Of a stretch of 64,000 nt of DNA, positions 46,108 through 57,800 are shown in pieces. The stretch's first letter is position 1; each line of letters begins with the position of its first letter. The notes below the pieces were generated by a model. The model made no database searches, had not been told where the DNA came from, and saw nothing but the letters and a program-made list of their open reading frames with translations. Position numbers and translations under genes: made by a program. This stretch comes from Taudactylus pleione. Its lineage: Eukaryota > Chordata > Amphibia > Anura > Myobatrachidae. The stretch is taken from contig JAUIMM010000170.1 in NCBI GenBank assembly GCA_031769625.1, positions 1,679,001 to 1,743,000 of the forward strand, read 5' to 3'.

Positions 46108-46425
46108 TAATTATATATAGACAATGTCTAGACTGACACCAGATGTTAGACAGACCATAGTTAGGCAAGGACAAAAGGTCGACAGGGAGAAAAGTCAGAC
46201 ACACTAAAGTTAGTCATGTAAAAAGGTCGACAGGTACAAAAGGTCGACAGGGTCAAAAGTTCAACATGGAAATGGTCAACACAAAAATGGTCGACAATTT
46301 TTTTCTTTCTTTTTTTAGCCCTAATCTTCACCCTAACCCTCCCCATGGTGCCTAACCCTAGCCATGGGCAGTAAGTGTCTAACCCTAACCCTCCAGTAAG
46401 TACCTAACCATAACCCTAAAAATAA
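46108..46425. repeat. GTCGAC-rich repeat plus CCCTAA-type stretch
   Basis: aaaggtcgacaggg-type units lie at 46170-46300, then ccctaaccctcc units at 46318-46425. The same family occurs inverted at 53165-53440. Confidence 0.7.
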
Positions 46426-47260
46426 ATAAATAAAATATTGTCATCCATTTTTGTGCCGGGCACTGGAGTTGAGGATGCCAATTTTTGAGTATTTAAACAT
46501 TCTGTAACCCCCGGAATGTACTGAGAGGGTGAACCTCTATTTTGGAATTGCACAAGCAGTCCCCATAGCCAACTGCCAAATTTACCAGACTCAGCTTGCC
46601 GATTGTGTAGCCTATAAGCTACTTCAGAACCCTCTCCAGTAACTAACACACTTGCACTCGGGCAGTCAGATGACCACTCACGCACATATAGCGAGGCAAG
46701 CCCGACCCTGGAAGCAAAGACATAGCCTAGCCTTCCTTTTCCAGGGATTGGCCCTTATCGGAGCACGTGTCCCTGTAAGATAATATTGATACATTATTGA
46801 TAAATCATTTCTCATACAGTGGTAAGAAATTATGCTTATCGGGGCAAAAATGCAGGACCTGATAAATATGCGCATTAATGGCTTCCATGGTGAGAGAGGA
46901 CCGGTGGATAAGTTTGAGCTGTTTTGCCTGCCGGTATATTTACACCCCCTCACCCTAACAGGCCATGCTACATAGCGCTGGTCTTCTAGGGGCACTCACA
47001 CATGGGGATGCCTGGTCCATGCCAAGTAGCATTGTACCCCTCCTGGATCCTCTGGTCTGTGGGCACTAGGGATAGAATGTAAATACGTTCTCCTGTAGTT
47101 ATTTTAGCTAAAAAATAGCGCCCACTTAGTGTTTTCTATGACTTATAGTGCCCCCTCATTTCTTGTTAAAATTATTATTGCTTCCATCTTATTATTGTTA
47201 TAATTAATATTGCCTCCTTATTATTGTTATAATTAATAATACCCCTTTATTGTTGGTATC

Positions 47261-47702
47261 CAAGGGCTGCTCCAGGGTTAGCCGTGCCCTGTGCCGGATG
47301 GGTAAAATGCGCCCTATAGTCGCGTGCAGCGGAAATGGGGGTGTGACCTAATTACCATAGGCCACAACCCCCTAAGTGCCATTATTTGGAGGCGTGCCCG
47401 CATGGCATGCCTCCCGTGTAACGTCAGGCTGGGGGAGAGACCAGCAGTTCGTCACTAGCTGGGCTGCCCCCAGCCCTCGCCCAGCACTGAATGGATACCG
47501 CGTGCATCCATTCAGCTTCTCTGGTGTCTGGCACTGCGTGCCCAACCTCCCGACTAAACCACCCGTAGGACACTTCGGCCCATGGGTGCAACAGTGGGAC
47601 AGTGCTGTCCCGCTGAAATCGGGATGTTGGGAGAGGTGCTCCCTCTATGGGGTGGTACCCTCGTTCGAAAGCACTGGTTGACCACCCCAAGAGCCGGCCC
47701 TG
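47261..47702. mobile_element. hAT-type MITE, 442 bp, perfect 8-bp TSD
   Basis: Left CAAGGGCTGCTCCAGGG, right reverse complement CAGGGCCGGCTCTTGG. ttggtatc flanks both ends (47253-47260, 47703-47710). Confidence 0.85.
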
Positions 47703-48369
47703 TTGGTATCAGTAAGTACGTACCTGCACTCCTCTTCTTTGCTTGATCCGACGTAATCTGTTGACTAAAAAGAAAATCTCCATTGCAGTGAGTCGGAGGC
47801 TCGGACCACCTACTCAGCCTGCCCTATGCGAAATGCGTTACCATCCAGTATTCCTGTCTACTTAATAGATGGGCAGCCAATGGGGAGTGGACTGTCACCT
47901 GTACCATTTCGGTGCTCTGGCCTTGTCCCAAAATCATAAATAGTAATTCAATAAAATATAATATTTCATTAAAGATTTTTGAAAACTGTTAACTGAATAA
48001 AAAAAGAAAATGTTTTTGTAGTTTAATTGTATAATGAGGTTTGAAGGCATTATTATTACTGAGCGTTACGTTTCTTTTTTCTATAGTAAGTTGAGCAGAG
48101 GGTGGCGCAGATACGGACAATTATGGTTATTTAAGGACATAAATATAAAGTGTTCAGTCTGTCATCAGCATGTTAGTAAGATCTTTGGACTTTCACCTCA
48201 CGTGGGGCACTGTGCAGGAACTCCAGGGTGTGTGGCCGTCATATAACTGGTTATCTACTGTATTTTCCTGCTGCTGGTTCACATTTCCTTATAAGTTAAA
48301 CAAGTACTTTGCCAATACTTACTGTCATACCCATGAAAATAAGGTGTCACTACCCAGATGAAGCTTTAA

Positions 48370-48645
48370 TGCCGCCTATCCACTTGCCGATTAAAATGAG
48401 CGATTGAACGATATCGTTATCGTTCAATCGCTCATTAATCGTCCATGAATCGGGCACGTCGGAAACGACCAGTGATGCGCGCTCCCGCTGGTCGTTTTCG
48501 ACATCAATCATCGCCTGAACATGCCGGTTAATCTGCCCATAACGACAGATAGGCCATGTTCAGGGGTAGAGGAACGACTGTACGGTTACAATGTTGAAAT
48601 CGTACTGTCGCTCCACTATCTGCTAGTGGATACGCACCTTTAGTT
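48370..48645. mobile_element. MITE of the cgataacgat family
   Basis: The left atgccgcctatccact and right agtggatacgcacctt are inverted ends. Core palindrome cgattgaacgatatcgttat with its mirrored half. Related to 17002-17320. Confidence 0.7.
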
Positions 48646-48764
48646 GTTACATGATGTCTTCAGATGCTTTTTATAATCATTTCTGAAATAATGTAACTGA
48701 TTTATTCTTGTTTCTGGAACTAGTCATAATGAAATTATACAGCAGAAAGGTGCAAAATACTGCG

Positions 48765-50765
48765 CAAAGCCGTAATTAGAGTTTTTGGTGCCCTGTACCA
48801 GAAAGAGCATTGGCGTCCCCCCCCTTATTTTTGAAACCGTGACATAAGACGCGCACCTGAAGGAGGGCCATGGCCTCATGGGGAAGCGCCAGGGAAGAGA
48901 TAGGGGAGGCCAGGAGATGCTGGGGATAAATAGGGACATAATATAGTGCACCTGAGAGAGGGCCATGGCCTCATGGGGAAGCGCCAGGGAAGAGATAGGG
49001 GAGGCCAGGAGATGCTGGGGATAAATAGGGACATAATATAGTGCACCTGAGAGAGGGCCATGGCCTCATGGGGAAGGGTCAGGGAAGAGACAGGGGAGGC
49101 CAGGAGATGCTGGGGATAAATAGGGACATAATATAGTGCACCTGAGAGAGGGCCATGGCCTCATGGGGAAGCGCCAGGGAAGAGATAGAGGAGGCCAGGA
49201 GATGCTGGGGATAAATAGGGACATAATATAGTGCACCTGAGAGAGGGACATGGCCTCATGGGGAAGGGTCAGGGAAGAGACAGGGGAGGCCAGGAGATGC
49301 TGGGGATAAATAGGGACATAATATAGTGCACCTGATAGAGGGCCATGGCCTCATGGGGAAGGGCCAGGGAAGAGATAGGGGAGGCTAGGAGATGCTGGGG
49401 ATAAATAGGGACATAATATAGTGCACCTGAGAGAGGGCCATGGCCTCATGGGGAAAGGCCGGGGAAGAGATAGGGGAGGCCAGGAGATGCTGGGGATAAA
49501 TAGGGACACAATATAATGCATCTGAGAGAGGGCCATGGCCTCATGGGGAAGGGCCAGGGAAGAGATAGGGGAGGCCAGGAGATGCTGGGGATAAATAGGG
49601 ACATAATATAGTGCACCTTAGAGAGGGCCATGGCCTCATGGGGAAGGGCCAGGGAAGAGATAGGGGAGGCCAGGAGATGCTGGGGATAAATAGGGACATA
49701 ATATAGTGCACCTGAGAGAGGGCCATGGCCTCATGGGGAAGGGCCAGGGAAGAGATAGGGGAGGCTAGGAGATGCTGGGGATAAATAGGGACATAATATA
49801 GTGCACCTGAGAGAGGGCCATGGCCTCATGGGGAAGGGCCAGGGAAGAGATAGGGGAGGCCAGGAGATGCTGGGGATAAATAGGGACATAATATAGTGCA
49901 CCTGAGAGAGGGCCATGGCCTCATGGGGAAGGGTCAGGGAAGAGACAGGGGAGGCCAGGAGATGCTGGGGATAAATAGGGACATAATATAGTGCACCTGA
50001 TAGAGGGCCATGGCCTCATGGGGAAGGGCCAGGGAAGAGATAGGGGAGGCTAGGAGATGCTGGGGATAAATAGGGACATAATATAGTGCACCTGAGAGAG
50101 GGCCATGGCCTCATGGGGAAAGGCCGGGGAAGAGATAGGGGAGGCCAGGAGATGCTGGGGATAAATAGGGACACAATATATATAATGCATCTGAGAGAGG
50201 GCCATGGCCTCATGGGGAAGGGCCAGGGAAGAGATAGGGGAGGCCAGGAGATGCTGGGGATAAATAGGGACATAATATAGTGCACCTTAGAGAGGGCCAT
50301 GGCCTCATGGGGAAGGGCCAGGGAAGAGATAGGGGAGGCCAGGAGATGCTGGGGATAAATAGGGACATAATATAGTGCACCTGAGAGAGGGCCATGGCCT
50401 CATGGGGAAGGGCCAGGGAAGAGATAGGGGAGGCTAGGAGATGCTGGGGATAAATAGGGACATAATACAGTGCACCTGAGAGAGGGCCATGGCCTCATGG
50501 GGAAGGGCCAGGGAAGAGATAGGGGAGGCCAGGAGATGCTGGGGATAAATAGGGACATAATATAGTGCACCTGAGAGAGGGCCATGGCCTCATGGGGAAG
50601 GGCCAGGGAAGAGATAGGGGAGGCCAGGAGATGCTGGGGATAACAGAAGAGGAAGTTACAAGTGAGGATGATAATAAACAGAAAATTGACAGATCCAAAC
50701 AGCGCCCCCTGCCCTGCGGTGCCCTGTGCCATGGCACTGGTCTCACTACCCTAGTTACAGCCCTG
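48765..50765. mobile_element. hAT-type element holding a 95-bp tandem array
   Basis: The left caaagccgtaattag and right ctagttacagccctg are imperfect inverted ends. The flanks atactgcg (48757-48764) and ctactgtg (50766-50773) match at 6 of 8 bases. The words ggtgccctgtaccag (left) and ggtgccctgtgcc (right) bound the array. Confidence 0.65.
48854..50645 (+). repeat. 95-bp tandem repeat, about 19 copies, with a seven-unit block duplication
   Basis: The unit starts cacctgagagagggccatgg and ends ataaatagggacataatatagtg. Variant markers (ggtcaggg+gacagg; ctgataga+gctagg; aaaggccgg+acacaatata; cttagaga; gctagg) appear in the same order in units 5-11 (from about 49233) and 12-18 (from about 49899), so a 665-bp block was duplicated. 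Ninety-five is not a multiple of three, so no continuous frame is possible. Confidence 0.95.
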
Positions 50766-51204
50766 CTACTGTGTACCACTGAGAACTGCCAGAAAATGGG
50801 CACTGGGCAGTACCAGACAAAATGAACAATACCTTGTGAACAGTAGGCGTTAGTTATAGCTGATGTTATGTCATGTGCCCATATTTGCACAATTGCAGTT
50901 GTTTTATGGGCAGCACATAGGCCTGTGAGCTACGATGGGCACCTGCGATAGGAGGACGGGTAGATTGGGAGTGATCCTTGATAAATGCAGATAAGCACTG
51001 AGTTGAAAAAAAAGAGATTTACATTTGTTGGATGGTATGTGAATAGATATTTCCCAGATCACACCTATAGTAGGCGCACCGTTTCATCCTCCCCTGTAAA
51101 ATGTGACTGAATTTTCGTTGGCTGGTAACATGTTCCAAAATCCCAACACCGCATCTATACTTGTAATTGGTGGCACAAATATGACACATGTCATAATAAC
51201 AGTC

Positions 51205-51379
51205 TTGGGGGTCTATTTACTAAACAGTGTTAGGAGAAGTGAAAAGTGATAAGGTGCCAGCCAATCAGCTCCCGACTGTCATTTTTCAAACACAGCCTGT
51301 GAGATGACAGTTGGGAGCTGATTGGCTGGCACTTATCACTTTTCACTTCTCCTAACACTGCTTAGTAAATAGACCCCAA
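51205..51379. mobile_element. Foldback MITE, 175 bp
   Basis: The arms pair along nearly their whole length: ttgggggtctatttactaa at the left, agtaaatagaccccaaa at the right, and gccagccaatcagctcccga mirrored inside. The loop is near 51290. No TSD was resolved. Confidence 0.8.
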
Positions 51380-51409
51380 AGTTACCTGTGTAGGAAGCAG
51401 ATAGATATA

Positions 51410-52689
51410 GGGCCAAATGTAATAGGTAGTCTGTTTTAGTAACAGTATAAACTCGCACTTTCTCGCACTTTTAAAAAGTGCGAGTTTGTACTGAAACTCG
51501 CAAATTCAATAGCCTGCGAACTTTTCAGCTCGAGGCTACTGCATTTGCGAGTGCAGGCGAGTTTAGGACTATGTAAACTGACACCTTTTAATGCGAGTAG
51601 CATTAAAAGGTGCGAGTTTTAGAGAAGCCATCACAGATCAGTGAGATCCGTGATGGCTTCTGTGTGTATGTTTTATTAAAATTATACTTTCACAGTGTAA
51701 GTTTGTTTATTTACGTATTTCTTTAGTTGTGGAACTACAAGTGCCAGCGGGCCCGTAATGCCCCACATGCTGGTATTTGTGGTTCTCCAAATACCAGCAT
51801 GCAGGGGAGGCTTGCTGGTACTTGTGGTTCTACAAATAAAGACAATATGGTAAATTTAATTTGACACTTTACACTTTACACTATCAACCCGGCACCCACC
51901 GCCCAAGGGTACTGGGGATAGCCCCGGGCTATCAGTCTAGGCCTGGGGTGCCCTGGAGAGGGGTACCCCTTTATTGGGGGGATACCCAACTCCCCAGGGA
52001 TCCCCGGCCTGGACTGACTAGCAGTCAGGGATAATGCTTTGGCCGGGGAAACCGGTGAAAGGTTTTCCCTGGCTGTGGCATTATCCCCCTGCTAGAAAGA
52101 GTTCGGTGCTGGTTCAGGAATTTTCAGGGTACCCCTACTCGTTTTGTCCCCTGATTTTCCAGAACCAGGACCAGCTCAACAAAGCCCTGTGCTGGTTCTT
52201 AATATACAGGGGCCCCCTACGCATTTTGGCCCCTGTATTTTTAGAACCAGAACAGGCTTTATAAAGCCCAGGGCTGGTTATGCTTTTGGGGAGGGGGTGC
52301 AAGTCATTTTTTTTTATTTTATAACATTTAACATAAGTACACACAGAAAGTCAGAAACATGTACATATCTCATGGATACGTGCATGTTTCTGTGTTAATC
52401 TGACCTGCTCAGGATGTACTCGCTAGCCTGAAGCAGGTCTAATATTTGGGGACTTTTGGTAATCTTTTTTTTGCGAGTCTGAAACAGACACTCTATTACA
52501 TTGGGCGAGTTGATTGTTTTCAATGTGAAAACATCTGGATGCGAATTTGAGAATGGAGAGTTTTAGTAACTCTGAAAAATGCGAGTTTTAATGAACAGAC
52601 ACCCTACTACATTGGAGAGTTTTGAAAAATTGCGAGTTTAGCACCAAACTCGCAATTTACCAAAACAGACTACCTATTACATTTGGCCC
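51410..52689. mobile_element. Harbinger-like element, 1280 bp, 3-bp TSD
   Basis: The 30-bp inverted ends start GGGCCAAATGTAATAGGTAG on both sides. TSD ata (51407-51409, 52690-52692). Inner inverted segments of cgagttt-type sequence lie at both ends. The interior (51690-52290) contains the module shared with 3250-3780. No transposase. A 3-bp TSD suggests PIF/Harbinger, but TSD sequences here are not strictly TWA. Confidence 0.78.
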
Positions 52690-53164
52690 ATAATCTGTGA
52701 TTTGATATGACCTCATAAGTAACTTTCTTTTTTCCTGATGCCATAACATCATCAATATCAGCATTACCCAAATATTTAGTATTACTGTAACGAACGTTAT
52801 AGGATGCAGTGACCATTAGCAACCAATGAAGCATTCACTTTCCTTACTGTAATATAGAGCAGAGGAAAAACAAGATTTCATTTCCAGGACTGGGATTATA
52901 AAAGGGAGACAATGAGGCTGAGGGGCTTATTCATCATATGAAAAATGGCACATTAACCATGCGGAAACGCTAGTTTCCGCATATTTAAGTAACTGGGCCG
53001 TTCATCATCAGGGGTCTGAATAGGAACACCTGATATTCAGTAAACTCTGAAAACGGAAAGTTTTTGGAGTTTGCCTCTGAGAACAAGCGCCATCTTCAGA
53101 CCACGCTTATTCTCGTAGCCCCGCTCCTTCCTATGGGAAGAAGTTCCAGGGATGCGAAGAGGGA

Positions 53165-53440
53165 TTCGAGCAGTGTCGACCATTTCTTTGTGCCGACATT
53201 TTGACCCTGTCGACCATTTGTACATGTCGGCCTTTTTACATGTCGACCATTAGTGTGTAAAATGTTGTCCCTGTCGACATTTTGACCCTCTCGACAATTT
53301 GTACTGTATCTGTCGACCTGACCTTTTTACATGTCTACAGTTAGTGTGTAAACTTTTGTCCCTGTCGACCTATTGACTGTCTAACACCTGGTGTCTGTCT
53401 AGACATTGTCGACCTTTTTACTTTAGATCTTTAGACCAGG
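53165..53440. repeat. GTCGAC-rich repeat, inverted relative of 46108
   Basis: Tandem-like tgtcgaccatttgtacatg units with repeated gtcgac. The right end ctaacacctggtgtctgtct mirrors agacactgacaccagatgttag-like sequence at 46130. It lies about 200 bp upstream of the P450 promoter. Confidence 0.7.
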
Positions 53441-53632
53441 TCCCTATTCAGACTAAATAGTGGCAGAAGTGAGTAAGTGACTATAGTTACAGATAAAGAG
53501 GTGTTTACCAGACACTAGTGAAGCTCAGGAAGAGAATTGCAGGGGCCTATAAGGTTAGAATAACTTATTAAAGCCAACACTCCCTTCCCCTGATACAGAA
53601 CACTCCCTGGTTGGAGATAGAAGGGAGTGCCC

Positions 53633-53640
53633 TTATATAA
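53633..53640 (+). promoter_or_regulatory. TATA-like box of the CYP46A1-like gene
   Basis: TTATATAA lies 61-68 bp upstream of the ATG. With transcription starting about 25-30 bp downstream, the 5' UTR would be short. No other core element was identified. Confidence 0.5.
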
Positions 53641-53700
53641 GTGACACCTGCAGCTCTGAGACACCTGAGCCCGGCTGATCCTGCTCTGTGTGTGGTCACT

Positions 53701-53837
53701 ATGGGGCTGTGGTCCCTTATATCATGGGCCTTCCTGCTGCTACTGGGCCTGGCTGCTGTCAGCTTCCTCCTGTACTGCGCTTACATCCAGTACATCCACA
53801 TGAAGTACGACCACATCCCGGGGCCCCCCAGGGACAG
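53701..53837 (+). CDS. cyp46a1: CYP46A1-like cytochrome P450, exon 1
   Basis: Starts at the ATG at 53701 (MGLWSLISW). The open frame extends upstream without another ATG, so this start is preferred. A hydrophobic segment at residues about 5-27 is the N-terminal membrane anchor of microsomal P450s, followed by the proline hinge (YDHIPGPP), which aligns with the hinge of vertebrate CYP46A1. The exon ends two bases into a codon at a gtgagg donor. CYP46A1 is the endoplasmic-reticulum monooxygenase that 24-hydroxylates cholesterol for its removal from neurons. The heme-binding and I-helix exons are beyond the window. Since frogs may have several paralogs, orthology to human CYP46A1 itself is not proven. 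Confidence 0.85.
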
Positions 53838-54353
53838 GTGAGGGGTCTGCACTTTTATTTATTCTAGCACACACTGTAGATTATTATATAGGTTTATAAT
53901 ATTATATTAATACTTTAGCATTTATAACCTCACACGTCTATGTACATGACTTATATATACAGGGGCTGATGCCAAGTGTATAGTATGACAGGAGGCGCGA
54001 TGTATCTTACATGAAGTCACACAAGTTCCCCTTGCGCATGCAGATTTGTATGGTTCCGCAACTTACACGCCTACTGGCGCCTAGATCGGCAGGACGTAGC
54101 ATTTTAACGTAGGCTGAGTGCAATAAGGGGAACAGATGCAGAACGGGACAAAGACACCTGTGGAAAAGCTGTATTATTTGCGGGTGGTCGGGGTAGGTGC
54201 GAATAGCATACGATGATGTCGCCAGCGCTGGTGAACCACATGTGACTGACTTCCTTGCAAATGTTCAGCTGACGCCGTTTGGTCGATTTCTTAGTTGCCC
54301 ACATTTTGGCTTCACACACTGCAGTTAAAGTGCAGAATATAACATTAAGTTAA

Positions 54354-55197
54354 GGGCCATATTTAATGTGGAGAAAAAAGTCCATTGCCGGACTCTTCGC
54401 CGTCATCGGAGGTTTTGCCGTCGAAAACTTATCGCGCGCGTCCCCGCGTATCCCCGTATTCAATTCCAAATTGGCGAAAACGGGAAGTCCTGTCATTTTT
54501 GGGAAAATCAGCCTGACACCCCCCTAAAGATGCTATGACATGGGGGTTCACTATGGGTACCTCCGATTAGCCCTGCTAAAGTTATTTGGGGTCTTTGAAT
54601 GGTCTCAATAGCTGCTATTTAGCTTCTTTGTGAGAGTGGTGAAGAATAGCATTTAGCAATTTTTATGGGCCAAAATAAGTAGTCCCATCAAATTTGGTGT
54701 ACATGAAAATGGGTGCAAGCATAGTTTCAAAGTCAAGCTTTAAAGTGCACCAACAAACGCAACTTCAGCAAGCACCTGCAATAAAAAAAAAAACCTCCCC
54801 CATACATGCAGACCCCCCCCCAAAAGGCTATTTCACTAGTTTTTGAAGTTGTACCCCCACTTTGAAACTTTTTGCCCACTTTATTCAAAGTGCTTTTTTG
54901 GGGTACCCTTTGTTGTTGTTTTTTTAGCGTTTTTTGACACAGTTAGCGTCAAGGGGGGTGTACAAAAGGTGCAGAGTGGTTTCCCCAACTCTGCACCCCA
55001 AAACCCCAAATCTGCACTTTTTTCTGCTGGGTATTCAAAGGCAAAACTTTTTTGCCTACTACTTTGCATTCCGTTATCGCACCAGCGAAAAGACGCTAAA
55101 ATTGAATACAGGGATAAGTTAAATCGTCGAAAATTACGTCATCAGCGAAAAAGTTTTTCCCGAAAACGGCTTTTTCGCTCCAAATTGAATATGGCCC
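54354..55197. mobile_element. Harbinger-like MITE, 844 bp (family GGGCCATATTCAAT)
   Basis: Ends gggccatatttaatg and caaattgaatatggccc, TSD taa (54351-54353, 55198-55200). Interior words cgaaaagtcc, ggtgtcaggc and accccaaatctg-like recur in the same order at 55471 and 61235. Lies in intron 1 of the P450 gene. Confidence 0.85.
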
Positions 55198-55470
55198 TAA
55201 GTGTGTGTATATGGTTCTTACAAGACAAAACGCAAAAATATCACAGCGCTGCAATAGGAAATATTCACACATTTCATTCAAAATAATCATGAGATAATAT
55301 CGAATGGAAACAAACAGCCATGATTATAAATATAAAAAAATGATTTATTCAATAAGATAACCATTTGACTTTAAAAAAATGTATGCAGCACTATGAACTT
55401 ATAAGCATGAAACCACTGATATCCTTAAATAATACAGATGGTGCTACACGTATTCACATTTGCAGATATA

Positions 55471-56297
55471 GGGCCATATTCAATTTGGAGCGAAAAGTCC
55501 ATTGCCGTACTTTTCGCCGTCATCAGAGGTTTTGCGTTGAAAACTTATCGCGCGCGTCCCCGCGAAAACAAAATCGCCCAAAAGGCCTGTCGTTTTTGGG
55601 GAAATCAGCCTGACACCCCCTAAAGAAGCTCTAACATGGGGGTTCACTATCGTACCCCCGATTAGCCCTGCTAAAGGTATTTGGGGTCTTTGAATGGTCT
55701 CAATAGCTGCTACTTAGCGTTTTTGGGAGAGTGGTGAAGAATAGCATTTAGCAACTTTTTTGGCCAAAATAAGTAGTCTCATCAAATTTGGCGTACATGA
55801 AAATGGGTGCAAGCATCGTTCAGAATCACTAAAATCAAGCTTTAAAGTACACCAAAAAACGCACCTTCAGCAAGCACCTACAATAAAAAAAAAACCCTCC
55901 CCCATACTTGCAGACACCCCCAAAGGCTTTTTCGATAGTTTTGAAGTTGTACCACCACTTTTAAATTTTTTGCCCACTTTTTCAAAAGTGCTTTTTTGGG
56001 GTGTCCTTTGTGGTTTTGTTAGCGTTTTTTTTTTTTTACGCAGTTAGCGTCAAGGGGGGTGTACAAAGAGTGCAGAGTGGTTTCCGCACCTCTGCACCCC
56101 AAAACCACAACTCTGCCCTTTTTTCCGCTTGGTATTCATAGGTGAACCTTTTTCTCCTATTACATTGCATTGTGTTATCGTACCGGCGAAAAGACACCAA
56201 AACTGAATATGGGGATAAGTGAAATCGGCGAAAATGACGTCATCGGCGAAAAAGTTTTGCCGAAAATGGCTTTTTCACTCCAAATGGAATACGGCCC
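55471..56297. mobile_element. Harbinger-like MITE, 827 bp, second copy
   Basis: Ends gggccatattcaatttgg and ccaaatggaatacggccc, TSD ata (55468-55470, 56298-56300). Same orientation and layout as the copy at 54354, only 270 bp away, but with its own TSD, so an independent insertion. Confidence 0.85.
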
Positions 56298-56389
56298 ATA
56301 ATCTTGCTTAATCGCTTAACTGAGGATTTTTTTCCCCAAAAAATCAGTCAGAAATTGTCTTTTTATTTATTAAATAAAGTTTAGAAAAC

Positions 56390-56830
56390 ATTAAAAAAAA
56401 TATATATATATTTAAATATATTACTGAAAAAAAAAAAATATATATTAGATATACACCTAGGGGGTGTCTCACACTACCCCGTGTCCATAGGCCCCCATTG
56501 TAAATTTACTTCACACCCCCATTGGCAATAGACTCCGCCCCCTAATTGCAGAGATCAGCCAGATAGTGCTCGGTGGTAACTGATTTCTCCTCCTTGCTCA
56601 TGCACTCCAGGATACCAGCATTCTGGGACACAATTCCGGGAGTGATGTTGGGGGTCAAAGACCACCGCACCACTGCCTGGGGGTCCCGAGAGTCAGAGGA
56701 GATCCATTCTGCACATGTGCACAGATCTCCCCTTCAAAAGCCGGGGGACGCAGTGGGGCGGCGCGGTCGCATGGGAGACGACCTTGTCAGCTGAAGCACC
56801 GCTGGCTGTGGTCGTATCCAATGCGTCAAC
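56390..56830. repeat. Dispersed repeat, inverted relative of 6500-7260
   Basis: atatttaaatatatta, then GC-rich sequence with cagcattctgggacacaa, ggtcaaagacc and gagtcagaggagatcc, mirrored at 6630-6740. Intron 1 of the P450 gene. Confidence 0.6.
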
Positions 56831-57407
56831 ACCATTTAGGTGGTTACAGGAAAAGGATTTGTATGTCACACATATGCAAAGGATGGAGCGTGTCCAGCAC
56901 CACGTGTATTCTATAATAAGTGCGTGTAATATGTCAGACCCACCCACTGTAGGAGAACTAAGTATTTTATAATAACTAACGCTAAATCTTTGTGTGGTGT
57001 TTTCCTTTATAAACGCTTGGTGCAGGGGCGTCAGAACGGTGTTATGTTGAGGGGGTGTGCAGGAGGAGGAGGAGATGCAATATGCGTTTTTTAACTTAAA
57101 GACCCCCCATTACACCTCCTCTGTGCAGTGCTGGGGCCGTGCAGCCTATCGCTATAAAACACAGCCCATGACGTCCGCGGCCGCTGCTCCGCAGTCAGTG
57201 GTGCCTTTAAAACGTTTTCAGGGGGGGTGAGTCGCCCCCTTGCCCCCACCCCCCACCCCCGTTCCAACGCCTATGGCTTGGTTTAAACCATATATGCATC
57301 ACCTGTGTAATAACCTGTGCTAGTGTTATATATGAGGCTGGTTTACGTTATTCTGTGTCACTCGTACTCTGCTCTTGAATATATATTATTGGTGCTTTAT
57401 TTAACAG

Positions 57408-57485
57408 TTTCTTAATGGGACATTATCCAACAATATGGAAGCTGACCAAGAACAATGAAGTCATCTACGATTATTTCCTTAATTG
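57408..57485 (+). CDS. cyp46a1: CYP46A1-like cytochrome P450, exon 2
   Basis: A 78-nt exon after the acceptor gctttatttaacag and before gtaagt. The first base completes a Ser codon with exon 1. The product continues SFLMGHYPTIWK...YDYFLNW, aligning with the vertebrate CYP46A1 segment after the proline hinge, where a SFLxGH motif and a terminal W precede the YGPVVR motif. The codon for the last Trp is split and completed by exon 3. Intron 1 is about 3.6 kb and filled with MITEs. Confidence 0.85.
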
Positions 57486-57589
57486 GTAAGTGGAGATTCA
57501 CTTCGTACATTACAGACTTTGGCACTAATGGACTCTGAGCCTGATCATTCAGCTTTGGGAATAGCCAGTAACTGTGCATCTTGGTAACA

Positions 57590-57800
57590 CCATGCTGCAC
57601 TGCAGGGGGGGCAGATGTAAGATGTGCAGAGAGAGTTACATTTAGGAGGGGTGTCCAAACTGAGAACAAAATGACAGTGGAAAAATAAAGCTGTCCAGCA
57701 GGTGTGGGCCACATGCAACAGCAGCCGGTATTTACCCCGCATGCAAACAATTATATGAATTTGCACCCTCGGCATTGCTACATGGTTTGTCCAATTACAC
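57590..57800 (+). repeat. Dispersed repeat, copy 1
   Basis: Shares ccatg(c/t)tgcactg, cagatgtaa(g/t)atgtgcagag, aataaagctgtccagca and gcagcc(g/a)gtatttacc with 58822-59040, in the same orientation. Family not identified. Intron 2 of the P450 gene. Confidence 0.7.

Noticed and set aside
48854..50645. Possible CRISPR-like array
   Set aside because: Units are directly adjacent with no unique spacers, and the genome is eukaryotic.
48724..50890. Series of about 61-codon minus-strand frames with near-identical sequence
   Set aside because: They are repeats of the 95-bp unit. The unit length shifts frame each time and there is no continuous protein.
53641..53700. Alternative upstream start for the P450 (frame open from 53641)
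   Set aside because: There is no ATG in that stretch. The ATG at 53701 directly precedes the membrane anchor, as in the family.
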